Source: an uncultured bacterium
GTDB lineage: Bacteria; Planctomycetota; Uabimicrobiia; Uabimicrobiales; JABWCH01
NCBI GenBank assembly: GCA_938003875.1
Contig: CALKWO010000170.1
Coordinates: 1 to 41,507 of the forward strand
Direction: 5' to 3'
DNA length: 41,507 nt
In this document: positions 9,340 to 17,811 of the stretch, one piece after another
Layout: every line of letters begins with the position of its first letter
Numbering within the stretch: the stretch's first letter is position 1
Position numbers and translations under genes: made by a program
The notes under the pieces: model-generated
The model's input: only the letters and a program-made list of their open reading frames with translations
Told to the model about the DNA's origin: nothing
Database searches by the model: none

Positions 9340-10500
9340 TTATTTAATGTTGGTTTTTAGTAATTTTTTAATGATACTATCAAATATTAATCCTACCGCA
9401 TCAAGAGAATGATATTTTTCTACAAATTTTCTAGAATGATCTCCAATTCGTTTACGATTAGAAGCATCTAGAATAAGCTCTAATAGAACTTGTTTAATTG
9501 TACTAGTATCGCTTCTAACCAGTGGAATTTCATCTTTTTTTACAATTCCTGCTTCATAATAAAGTTTATATAAATCATCTCTCAAATAGCATATAGTTGG
9601 CTTGCCAAGTGACATCGCTTCAATTGCAAACATAGCGTACCACCCTATTATAAGTTGATCTATTGCAATATCACACCATTCAAGAGCTTCTCTAATTATT
9701 TTATTTGGAACTTTTTCCAAAAGTTTGAACTCGACAGGATATCCTTCTTTAATAATGCTTTCAATGGCTTCGATAATAAAACGGGTACCTTTGATATTTC
9801 GGTGGTTTGGGGCATGCAATATTCTTACCTTATCATGCGGAATAGATTCTACAGGCACCCAGTCATCCAAATTAATAGAAAAGTGCGCTAACATTAATGT
9901 ATCCCATTGATACATATAATCTACCCAATCACAGCCGCTGATTACATGATCTGCATTTCTTGTCCACATGTCAATTTTATCTTTAACAATTTTTCTATTG
10001 AACCTGTGAGCTGGATAATCTAAAGATAGCATATGCTTAAAAGAAAGGTTATTACATCTTGTAAGTTCTTGTATATCAATACCATATGGCATAAGTATTG
10101 TTTTCACTTTTGCGATTTTCAACAAAATGAATTCTAATCGCCATAGTAGTGGCGTAAAACCAAGGCAGCCTCCATTAAAATAGAATATTTGTAGCTTATA
10201 TCTAAATATTCCATATATAAACATAACCTGATCTCTAATGGCAAGCAAAAGGCCTGGGAATTTTAAATCCCATCTTATATCGAAATCCGAAGTAATAATG
10301 TATACACCTCTGACAAATGTTTCCACAGAATAACCCTTTTTGGCTATAGCAAGTTTATGATATACATTATTAATCAATGGTTCAGGTCCGAGTCCAACAT
10401 CTATTTTTTTAGGTATGAATCTTGCAATACATGATAGTAAAAAAAGAAATGGCAAAATTGCTATATTGAACAGCAATAATAAAAATTTATATTTTTTCAT
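9340..10500 (-). CDS. glycosyltransferase, GT4-like, with N-terminal hydrophobic segment
   Basis: Predicted GT-B glycosyltransferase of 386 aa. Residues 5-27 are hydrophobic and followed by IPKK, suggesting membrane association by the N-terminus, which the paralogue at 7949-9106 lacks. The donor-domain signature reads ILHAPNHRNIKGTRFI, then IDQLIIGWYAMFAIEAMSLGKPT. The segment MYQWDTLMLAHFSINLDDWVPV before it probably contacts the acceptor. It sits 21 bp before the epimerase gene in transcript order reversed (the epimerase is upstream), so the two are likely co-transcribed. No strong Shine-Dalgarno is visible. The sugar donor is unknown. Confidence 0.83.
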   Translation of the reverse strand: MKKYKFLLLLFNIAILPFLFLLSCIARFIPKKIDVGLGPEPLINNVYHKLAIAKKGYSVETFVRGVYIITSDFDIRWDLKFPGLLLAIRDQVMFIYGIFRYKLQIFYFNGGCLGFTPLLWRLEFILLKIAKVKTILMPYGIDIQELTRCNNLSFKHMLSLDYPAHRFNRKIVKDKIDMWTRNADHVISGCDWVDYMYQWDTLMLAHFSINLDDWVPVESIPHDKVRILHAPNHRNIKGTRFIIEAIESIIKEGYPVEFKLLEKVPNKIIREALEWCDIAIDQLIIGWYAMFAIEAMSLGKPTICYLRDDLYKLYYEAGIVKKDEIPLVRSDTSTIKQVLLELILDASNRKRIGDHSRKFVEKYHSLDAVGLIFDSIIKKLLKTNIK

Positions 10501-10521
10501 AATTTTATTTAACTCAAAGTG

Positions 10522-11412
10522 TTATTTGAAATCTGCTTCGATTAATTTTTTTATTCCATCTTTTAATGTAATCAATGGGTTATGAAGTATTTCGCACATT
10601 ATATTAATATCTGCAACAAGATTATTTTGTATTTCTTGCTTATATTGAATTACTGGCGGAATATCTAAAATATTGGAAATAATTTCTACTATTTCTTTTA
10701 AGTATACCACTTCCTTCCCAGCTATGTTAATGATATGTTCTCCTTGTAATTTTAAAATATTCACAGTTGCTTCTACTGCATCGCTGATAAATATTGGATT
10801 AATTTGTATACCATTATTCCCATTTATAATAATTTTATTCCCATTTTTGATATTTTCTATTAATCTTGGAATTAACATGGACTTGTTTTGCCCTATGCCG
10901 TACATAAAAAAAGGGCGAATGATAACAAAGCTATTGAAAAATTCTGCATAATTTTTGAGTAACATCTCTCCACTTAACTTACTTTTTAGATAAAATCCTA
11001 ATTTTTCATTCGCATTAATATCAAAAAATTCCTTTACAGGCCTATTAGGATTAGTATATACTCCACCACTAGAAGCATATACAAAAATTTTTGTGCCATT
11101 TTTTTTTGCCCATTCTATGATTTTAAAAGGTGCAAAGATATTGATATTAAAAATATCGGATGAACCCTCAGGAAATTCTCTAAATTTGTTGGATTGAGCT
11201 AAATAGTATATTACATCAATATCTTTAGGCAAAAGATTTACATCAAAGTTGGATAAGTCTATTTCTAATATTTTAATTTTCTGATTTAATGGGAATAATA
11301 AATTTTTTTTATCTTTTACCAGAGCATATACATTATGTTCATGTTCAATACTTAGTTTTGCTACTAAATTTTTCCCTAGCAAGCCATTAGCACCTGTAAT
11401 TAATATATTCAT
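10522..11412 (-). CDS. NAD-dependent epimerase/dehydratase (extended SDR)
   Basis: Short-chain dehydrogenase of the extended nucleotide-sugar group, 296 aa from the chosen start. The NAD(P)-binding motif GANGLLG is at 7-13, VIYYLAQSNKF marks the next strand, ASSGGVY includes the catalytic serine region, and YLKSK is the YxxxK pair. The open frame extends 18 codons upstream to 11466, but those residues (with a WLYFFWV stretch) precede the Rossmann strand and have no ribosome site; MNILITGANG is the normal family start. Such enzymes epimerise, dehydrate or reduce NDP-sugars. The closest functional class cannot be settled by eye. Confidence 0.82.
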   Translation of the reverse strand: MNILITGANGLLGKNLVAKLSIEHEHNVYALVKDKKNLLFPLNQKIKILEIDLSNFDVNLLPKDIDVIYYLAQSNKFREFPEGSSDIFNINIFAPFKIIEWAKKNGTKIFVYASSGGVYTNPNRPVKEFFDINANEKLGFYLKSKLSGEMLLKNYAEFFNSFVIIRPFFMYGIGQNKSMLIPRLIENIKNGNKIIINGNNGIQINPIFISDAVEATVNILKLQGEHIINIAGKEVVYLKEIVEIISNILDIPPVIQYKQEIQNNLVADINIMCEILHNPLITLKDGIKKLIEADFK

Positions 11413-11498
11413 TATAATAACCCAAAAAAAATATAACCAAATTTTTAAATACACTTTATCACACATTTTAAAACCATAAATATTATTTTTAATTTTTA

Positions 11499-12608
11499 TT
11501 ATGATACTTCACATTCCAGCTCATCACTCCACCATATATATATATCATTTTTATCCTTAAAATAAGGAATGCTAGCAACAGTTATATAAAAAATACCTTT
11601 CTCATTCAATCTAAATTCGATATACTTTTCTTTTGTTATAAATTCGTGGATTATTTCTTCTGTTTCACAGGCTAGAGTAGATAGGTTTAAGCAATCATAA
11701 CTGTATCTTTTGGATACTCTCCCAATTTTAATATGATAGTGTATAGCTCTCTCAGAAAAATCAACCTCAAAAGGTATAATGATGGGCTCTCCCTTTTTTA
11801 TAGTAACTTTTGCTCCAACAAATATCCATTTAGGTATTCCAGGAGGTAATAATTTTTTTTCCGAACCATATTTATAGCCTGGCAGTCCATCAATTTCAGG
11901 AGAAAAAAAATCTATATATCCTTGGTAAATTTTATTTAGCTTCTGATTCAAAGTATAAATACTATTTCGTCTGAAAATCCATCCAGTATGTTTAAATTTA
12001 TTGATAATTTCAGGGTTATAGAAAATTTCTTTACTTGTTAACCATAAATTATTACCTTTTGGGATGATATGATTTTTAAAGAGATCTACATCAAAGATAT
12101 AACTAGTATTATCAATATATGCTTCTGTAACAATATGGTTATCCAATTGCAAAATATGTGCTTTTATATTAATATAATTTAGTGCAGAACACAACATGTG
12201 AGCTGCCTGTCCGCATCGAGCATCTCCTAGCATCAATAATATATTAGGCTCAAAAATGAGCCTACTTTGTCTTCTTTCCATCAAAGAGACATAATGTAAA
12301 AAAATACTATTTTTACTAATACAATTTTTCATAAATTTATAAAAAATACTCTCTATTGCTGGTTGAAATACTGGATTGTGAATAGTCGCATCCTGGATAA
12401 AAAATAGTATATTATTGATAATATGTATTTTAGAATGACTCATGTCTACAATTTTCTGTATCTTCTGAAAAAAAACATTCGGATTTTCCATTAATTTTTT
12501 ATATGCAACTTGAATTCTTTCCTCTGGATAGGTATAAGGAGAAATATGATGATAGTTGCTAAATTGCCACCAAAACTGTTGTTCAAAACTTTTAGGCTCT
12601 ACACTCAT
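11499..12608 (-). CDS. transglutaminase-like cysteine protein
   Basis: Protein of 369 aa with an apparent transglutaminase-like core. MLGDARCGQAAHML (126-139) supplies the likely nucleophile Cys132, LDNHIVTEAYID (155-166) supplies His158, and SYIFDVD (169-175) supplies an acidic partner near Asp173. That order and spacing match the papain-like transglutaminase/protease fold. About 115 residues before it are helical and unassigned, and the C-terminal 150 look beta-rich (VTIKKGEPIIIPFEVDFSERAIHYH region). Family members cleave or form amide bonds. It lies between the flippase gene and the epimerase gene with short gaps and has GGAG about 10 nt upstream. In exopolysaccharide loci such proteins are recurrent but poorly understood. 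Confidence 0.7.
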   Translation of the reverse strand: MSVEPKSFEQQFWWQFSNYHHISPYTYPEERIQVAYKKLMENPNVFFQKIQKIVDMSHSKIHIINNILFFIQDATIHNPVFQPAIESIFYKFMKNCISKNSIFLHYVSLMERRQSRLIFEPNILLMLGDARCGQAAHMLCSALNYINIKAHILQLDNHIVTEAYIDNTSYIFDVDLFKNHIIPKGNNLWLTSKEIFYNPEIINKFKHTGWIFRRNSIYTLNQKLNKIYQGYIDFFSPEIDGLPGYKYGSEKKLLPPGIPKWIFVGAKVTIKKGEPIIIPFEVDFSERAIHYHIKIGRVSKRYSYDCLNLSTLACETEEIIHEFITKEKYIEFRLNEKGIFYITVASIPYFKDKNDIYIWWSDELECEVS

Positions 12609-12623
12609 CGTTAAAGTCTCCAG

Positions 12624-14084
12624 TTAATCCCAGCCCAAATGAAAAATAACTTTAAGATTGCCTCGTAACCCAACAATAATTAATACCAAAAAAAATAAAC
12701 AAACAGCTAATGTAATCATAAATAATAATGTAAAGTCATAAAATGATTTAATAGATGTTGGTTTATATAAATAGATAAATATAAGTGATGCTGTTAAACT
12801 TACCAATGGGCATTTCCAGGAAAGCTTTAAGTTGCCCAGGTATATAACTCCTATAAATATCCATCCTGCTAAGATAGAAAATTCTGCTGCAACTGTTCCA
12901 ATGATACCTCCTATTACACCTAGCCGTGGTATTAAAATAATGCTAACTAAACAATTTATAAACAACGAAATAAAATACAAAATAATATGATATTTAGGCG
13001 TTTGTTCAATCATTACTGTAGCTATTGCAATGCGTGACAGCGTTGATAAAGTAGCCACAACCATCAATAATGGAACAAGGGAAGCCGACTTTTCATAAGA
13101 ATGAGGATATAAAAATTGGATTATCGGTAATGACCAGATACATGATAAAGCTGCAAGCATAGAGAATATGATTGATAAGACAATAGATAGATATTGTAAA
13201 CGATGCATATAGACGCTAGGTTTACCTGTTGCAATCCAGTGTACAAGATGAGGGTCGAAAGCAAGGCCAAACCAGTTAGAGATCATTAGGCCAATAGAGC
13301 CTATTGCCATTCCAATAGACAATATAGCCACAGAGCTAGCCCCTAAAAAATAGCCAATCAGCAGGCGGTTTACAATAGAAATTAAAGAGTACAATGCTCC
13401 AGCAGGAACAAGAAAAAGACCATAATGCAACATTTTTTTAGACAAAGAGATGGAAAAATTTTGTTTATCAAAGGGCCAGATTCCGATTTTTCGAATCTCC
13501 CAAAGTGCAAAGTAGAGTGCCATTATGGAAATAACCCAACCAACACCTAGGCTTAAAATCAAACGGTTTTCCTGAGAAATAGTTGGAAGAAATGGTATTA
13601 CAAGTACGACAGGAGCTATTCGACCAAAAAGAGTAATCTTAACATAAGAGTCTGCACGATTTAGAAAACGTAAAAGATAGCAAAGCCAGTAAATAAAACC
13701 TGCTGGTAAAAGGCCGAGAGAAAAGAAGAAAAGTTCTAGCTTACAAACACCAGCATAATTCATCAACCATCTATTAGAAAAGGCAACAATAAAAAAAATT
13801 CCCCATAATATGCAGATTGCACTATAAGCAACTATGGTTGATGTAGTTATAACTGATATAATATTAGTTTCATTTTCTTTGTTAGCCTTAAAAAAAGGAA
13901 AGGCATAATCCATGCCTCCAAATTGCATAATAGAAAAGGGTGTCCATACTGCCCATAATAATGGTACTGCTCCATATTGTGCCATAGAAAGCATACGTGT
14001 TGTAATTGGCGATGTAATAAGACCAATGGCTCTGGAAAAAATATCAGCAACCCCATAGCTGAAAAGAGATTTTTTAAAATTCAT
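12624..14084 (-). CDS. Wzx-type polysaccharide flippase (MOP superfamily)
   Basis: Integral membrane protein of 486 aa with about 12-14 hydrophobic segments. The N-terminus, FSYGVADIFSRAIGLITSPI, with LSMAQYGAVPL following, is the usual start of lipopolysaccharide/exopolysaccharide flippases of the MOP superfamily. These move undecaprenyl-linked repeat units across the inner membrane. It lies 15 bp before the transglutaminase-like gene and 23 bp after the radical SAM gene in transcript order. It is the only flippase in the window. No Wzy polymerase, chain-length regulator or outer-membrane export gene is seen here, so the pathway must be completed elsewhere. AGG lies upstream of the start. 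Confidence 0.88.
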   Translation of the reverse strand: MNFKKSLFSYGVADIFSRAIGLITSPITTRMLSMAQYGAVPLLWAVWTPFSIMQFGGMDYAFPFFKANKENETNIISVITTSTIVAYSAICILWGIFFIVAFSNRWLMNYAGVCKLELFFFSLGLLPAGFIYWLCYLLRFLNRADSYVKITLFGRIAPVVLVIPFLPTISQENRLILSLGVGWVISIMALYFALWEIRKIGIWPFDKQNFSISLSKKMLHYGLFLVPAGALYSLISIVNRLLIGYFLGASSVAILSIGMAIGSIGLMISNWFGLAFDPHLVHWIATGKPSVYMHRLQYLSIVLSIIFSMLAALSCIWSLPIIQFLYPHSYEKSASLVPLLMVVATLSTLSRIAIATVMIEQTPKYHIILYFISLFINCLVSIILIPRLGVIGGIIGTVAAEFSILAGWIFIGVIYLGNLKLSWKCPLVSLTASLIFIYLYKPTSIKSFYDFTLLFMITLAVCLFFLVLIIVGLRGNLKVIFHLGWD

Positions 14085-14107
14085 CTTATAACCTATCCAA
14101 ATAAAGC

Positions 14108-15646
14108 CTAGCGCAAAAATGTAATGCTTTCCATTGTCTCGTTATAATCGCGAATATATCCATCTCCACCTTCTTGAATTGTTGTTGTCGCACTCCAAAT
14201 ATTGCATGAAGAACAGGTTGTAAATTTTTTAAAAATCATATCAAGAGACTCTGATCGAAACTGCTGGTACAATTCTCCAAACCATATATCGTGAAAATTT
14301 TGCTGATTAATATTGCCGACAGAAGTAATTTTCCAGCCTATATCGCAGATTGTTTTACAGCATAAACCTACATTTCCGTCAGGCATAATAACAGATTGTA
14401 ACCATGGAGCTGCACAGGAATAACGTTTTTCATCTGTACGGAACTGTTCTGTTCGTATACATTCGCCAGTCTGTTTATCATAATTGCTTAAAACATAAAA
14501 AATTACTTGATCTATGCCTTTATCTTTCCAATGTTGTAGAAACATTTGTTGTTGATTTTGAGAAAAAGGCTGCCGAATAAAACTAACTGATGTTTTGATA
14601 TTGTGCTTACGGGCATGTTGGATAAAATATTCAACATTTTTTTCTAATATGTCTAATTTAAAGCCTCGAATACTATGATATGTATCAGGAAGGACAGAAT
14701 CTATGCTGAACATTACACTATCAACGCCAGATTGAGCCAATTGCGTTGCTTTTTCTTTTGTAAGAAGTGTCCCGTTTGTAGTTAAATGGATATAAGGTAC
14801 TCCCTTTTCTTTTGATAAACTGATAAATTTGAATATCTCAGGATGCATCAATGCCTCTTCGATTTGACCAAATTGTAACGAAATTTTATATTTGCCAGCA
14901 TATTCGGCAAGTTGTTTAAAAGTTTCTATACTCAGCATTTTTTTGCTGTCGAAATAACCGCTTGTATGGTGCTTTTTATAATCTGGAGAATGATAAGGAC
15001 ACATTATACATTTTAAATTACAATAATTTAATATTGCAATATGCATAGATTTAGGATGTGGGAAAAAATATCCTATACGATCTATAAGGTCATGTTTTAG
15101 TATATCTAAAGATGGTTTCCATTCAATCCAGAGAGAAGAGTTACATAATGATTTTGGAAGCTGCTCTTTGGGTTCTTTGTTTTCTATTTTTGTCTTAATT
15201 TTCCTTTTATATCTTATCTTGTTCCAAATTGCATATAATTTTAGATAAATATATCGTTGAATTACTGATGGTAATTTGGAAATAATCCAACGGATTTTTT
15301 CTTTAATTATAATAGCTGTATGCTGTTTCATTTCCAGTTTAACCATAGATCCTAAAAGAGCAGCAGATGTTACATTAATATAAGAATTAGGGCGAGGTGC
15401 ATAATAAATACATGGCCTATTTATAGAAATGCTATTAATAAACTGCAAGATAATATCTAAATCAAACTGTGTTTCAATGGGATAATCAACCAAAATACAT
15501 TTAATCCCATTTTTATTATTTTTATTCCATTTACTGGCGGAATATTTTTTTTCCATATAGAGAATTTTAAAATCTCTAAATCCTTTATACTCAGATGCTA
15601 ATCTTTGAGTGTCTGAGTGTTGTGTAATCAATAAAATAGTATTCAC
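14108..15646 (-). CDS. radical SAM protein with SPASM-like C-terminus and unusual N-terminal extension
   Basis: Radical SAM enzyme of 512 aa. The SAM-cluster motif is YCNLKCIMC (Cys209, Cys213, Cys216) inside ILNYCNLKCIMCPYH. The barrel continues with HLTTNGTLL and VMFSIDSVLPDTYHSIRG. The C-terminal part carries CAAPWLQSVIMPDGNVGLCC, then C in KTICDIGW, and CSSCNIW, a SPASM-like pattern for auxiliary Fe-S clusters. Residues 1-195 precede the barrel and match nothing I recognise; they contain a helical basic stretch (116-160). SPASM proteins modify peptides or act on small molecules such as aminosugars (dehydrogenation or epimerisation). Its place beside a methyltransferase and flippase favours a sugar substrate. 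Start supported by AGGAG. Confidence 0.85.
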   Translation of the reverse strand: MNTILLITQHSDTQRLASEYKGFRDFKILYMEKKYSASKWNKNNKNGIKCILVDYPIETQFDLDIILQFINSISINRPCIYYAPRPNSYINVTSAALLGSMVKLEMKQHTAIIIKEKIRWIISKLPSVIQRYIYLKLYAIWNKIRYKRKIKTKIENKEPKEQLPKSLCNSSLWIEWKPSLDILKHDLIDRIGYFFPHPKSMHIAILNYCNLKCIMCPYHSPDYKKHHTSGYFDSKKMLSIETFKQLAEYAGKYKISLQFGQIEEALMHPEIFKFISLSKEKGVPYIHLTTNGTLLTKEKATQLAQSGVDSVMFSIDSVLPDTYHSIRGFKLDILEKNVEYFIQHARKHNIKTSVSFIRQPFSQNQQQMFLQHWKDKGIDQVIFYVLSNYDKQTGECIRTEQFRTDEKRYSCAAPWLQSVIMPDGNVGLCCKTICDIGWKITSVGNINQQNFHDIWFGELYQQFRSESLDMIFKKFTTCSSCNIWSATTTIQEGGDGYIRDYNETMESITFLR

Positions 15647-15658
15647 TAAAAAAAACTC

Positions 15659-16564
15659 CTATGAAACCTTTTCAGCTAAAAATTCTATAACCCCAGGGAA
15701 TCCATAATAAGTACTTTCATAAGCTGAGGGGATGCTGCTTTTCATTATATTTGAAGATTGAATACTTCCTTCAGCACCTGAATCAATAATATTAAAACCA
15801 TTATTTTTTAATAATTTTTTTAACCATCTTTCACTGATGATAATATTTTGTTTTTTTCTTAGAGCAGTTCTTAATAAAATACGTAAAATCGTCATCATCA
15901 TAGAAATTTTTTTTTCTTTAATACATATATCCATAAATAGATGAATATACCAACCAATAGCATTTGCATTAAGATATACACGTCCACCAGGTTTTAATAC
16001 TCTATAAAATTCTTTTACGGCCATGTCCATTTGGGTAAACATGAAAACTCCATAGCAAAATATTCCATCCATGGAGCTATCCTTAAATGGTAGCTTTTCT
16101 AATGAAGAAAATTGGTATTGGATATTATTTTTTTGCATGGTTTGCGAAATTTCAGTGGCTATGAAAAGCCTTGCAGTATTGATATCAACTCCATAGATAC
16201 AACGATTTAAGTCAGATAAGGCAATGGCCCATTGTCCCATTCCACAACCAGCGTCAATAACATTTTCTAAGCTAAAAAAACCTAATCCTTCAAGCCTGTT
16301 ATGATAATAATTGAGTGTACGCTTTCCAGTAAACTCCATTTCTATAAATTTTTTTTCATATTCTGAAAGATATAACAATATTTCAGATGGTAAAGTCCAT
16401 CCAGCAATTTGCATAGCATTTTTTAATTCATTTTCATCCACATGTATTCCTTTCCCATAGAACGGTTTTTGCTTTTTCATTGGCACGATTTGGGCATCCT
16501 TCAAACTAGCAAACGAGCATACTAATTTGTATGAAAAAATTTCGCTTAGCCCATTTAATCCCAT
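15659..16564 (-). CDS. class I SAM-dependent methyltransferase
   Basis: Methyltransferase of 301 aa with a standard class I fold. NVIDAGCGMGQW (101-112) is motif I, binding S-adenosylmethionine, and IYGVDINTARL holds the acidic residue after strand 2. MDGIFCYGVFMF and VLKPGGRVYLNANAIGW are motifs IV and V of the Methyltransf_11 type. The first 60 residues are additional. The ATG at 16564 overlaps the end of the upstream deacetylase gene by 10 bp; an internal Met29 (16480), with AAGGATG upstream, is an alternative start. Likely role: O- or N-methylation of a sugar in the repeat unit. The radical SAM gene begins 12 bp downstream. Confidence 0.85.
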   Translation of the reverse strand: MGLNGLSEIFSYKLVCSFASLKDAQIVPMKKQKPFYGKGIHVDENELKNAMQIAGWTLPSEILLYLSEYEKKFIEMEFTGKRTLNYYHNRLEGLGFFSLENVIDAGCGMGQWAIALSDLNRCIYGVDINTARLFIATEISQTMQKNNIQYQFSSLEKLPFKDSSMDGIFCYGVFMFTQMDMAVKEFYRVLKPGGRVYLNANAIGWYIHLFMDICIKEKKISMMMTILRILLRTALRKKQNIIISERWLKKLLKNNGFNIIDSGAEGSIQSSNIMKSSIPSAYESTYYGFPGVIEFLAEKVS

Positions 16565-17811
16565 ATATCAATCTTAGGCTTTCGTATAACACTGACAGAG
16601 TAATATCCATTCTCATCTGGACCATTATTGTATATAGCCAGTTCTTTTCCATTCGCTATAAGCTTAATATTTTTTGTAGGATCAACATATATTGTAAGTC
16701 CTTGATAATATTTTTGCGGATCATCAATAGATTTACTGGAATGAATCTGCCAGATTCCATCTTCTGATTTATTAATAGTAATAGATTCAACCATATCAAC
16801 ATAGTTCAAAAAATCTGCCAGGCTTGCAATCCAAAGTCTTCCTGATTGAAACTCTTGTTCTAAAAAATAGAATGGAGATAAATATACTTCAGGACGTTCT
16901 TTCATAGCTTCGATAGAAGATGCAACACACTTGCCTCCCATGCGATATAAAACCCCAAAATGTTGGTAAAGAATGATTGCCCCATGATTTTGATAGAAAT
17001 GCTCCCAGGGAATTTGTTGAATTTGATAACCCAGGGAAGAAAGATTTGGAGCATTTATACCCGTTGATCGAAAGCGGCGAAAACCTTTAAAAACGGATCT
17101 ATCTCTAAGAGGAGCAAAAATCAATACATCAGAAGGATTAGAAGAATATATCTTCTGAGATGAGCTATGTTTACGAATAAATTTTACAATGAACGAACGA
17201 AAATTTTTGGAACTTTTTTCTTGTTGTCGTTGTGTAATCATGGAGTCAGTCCAGATGTAACGAACTCCATGATGGATTAATAGATCAGAATGATATGCAG
17301 TGTGATTTTTACGATCACCACAATGATAATCAGCGTCCAGTCCTATGTTCTGAATGTTTTCGATGCCTCCATGATTAGAAAAAATAGGTATTTTCGTTCC
17401 TATTTTTTCTAAAGAATCCATACAATTTTGAGCATAAAAGCGATTAAAACCTCCAACAAGATCAAAGTCTCCATAACCATGAATTGTATCTATCCAGCCA
17501 TGTTTAATATAGTCTTCTAGCCTTCCTGCATAGTCTTGTTTTTTATCTTTTTTATCTATACCATGAAAATAAGAAAAATTAGATGAATGAGCAGAATAAA
17601 AGAAAAAGCTTGATGATATATCTAAACCAAGACCATCACCCAGATATGTCTTTGATTTTGTATTCAAAAACTTCATTAAAATTTCAAAAAAATTAAAATT
17701 CATAAATTCAGCATCATTAGATATAGACAATCCAGCCTGATAAGGATAAGGCCAACACCTGATAGAATGGTTATTGACTTTAAGCCTTTGAATGAAGCTA
17801 TACTTATTCAT
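16555..17811 (-). CDS. polysaccharide deacetylase-like (glycoside hydrolase/deacetylase superfamily) protein
   Basis: Protein of 418 aa resembling NodB/CE4-like proteins. GLSISNDAEFMNF (27-39) stands at the TFDD metal-motif position, IHGYGDFD (110-117) at the histidine motif, and FSNHGGIENIQ (144-154) at the following catalytic turn; YIWTDSMI resembles the later Trp/Asp strand. The pattern is divergent, so deacetylase activity is plausible but not certain. From about 330 the C-terminus looks like a beta-sandwich. The start codon lies within the last codons of the upstream glycosyltransferase (8-bp overlap) and its own end overlaps the methyltransferase start, giving tight coupling of three genes. 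It is unrelated in detail to the deacetylase at 4447-5940. Confidence 0.68.
   Translation of the reverse strand: MNKYSFIQRLKVNNHSIRCWPYPYQAGLSISNDAEFMNFNFFEILMKFLNTKSKTYLGDGLGLDISSSFFFYSAHSSNFSYFHGIDKKDKKQDYAGRLEDYIKHGWIDTIHGYGDFDLVGGFNRFYAQNCMDSLEKIGTKIPIFSNHGGIENIQNIGLDADYHCGDRKNHTAYHSDLLIHHGVRYIWTDSMITQRQQEKSSKNFRSFIVKFIRKHSSSQKIYSSNPSDVLIFAPLRDRSVFKGFRRFRSTGINAPNLSSLGYQIQQIPWEHFYQNHGAIILYQHFGVLYRMGGKCVASSIEAMKERPEVYLSPFYFLEQEFQSGRLWIASLADFLNYVDMVESITINKSEDGIWQIHSSKSIDDPQKYYQGLTIYVDPTKNIKLIANGKELAIYNNGPDENGYYSVSVIRKPKIDIWD

Noticed and set aside
11413..11466. Extra 18 codons at the start of the epimerase gene
   Set aside because: They precede the Rossmann strand and have no ribosome site, so ATG 11412 is preferred.
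2556..12608. Lasso-peptide-like system (asparagine synthase plus transglutaminase-like protein)
   Set aside because: The proteins are far apart, surrounded by glycosyltransferases and a flippase, and I found no small precursor gene or RRE protein; a glycan role explains them better.
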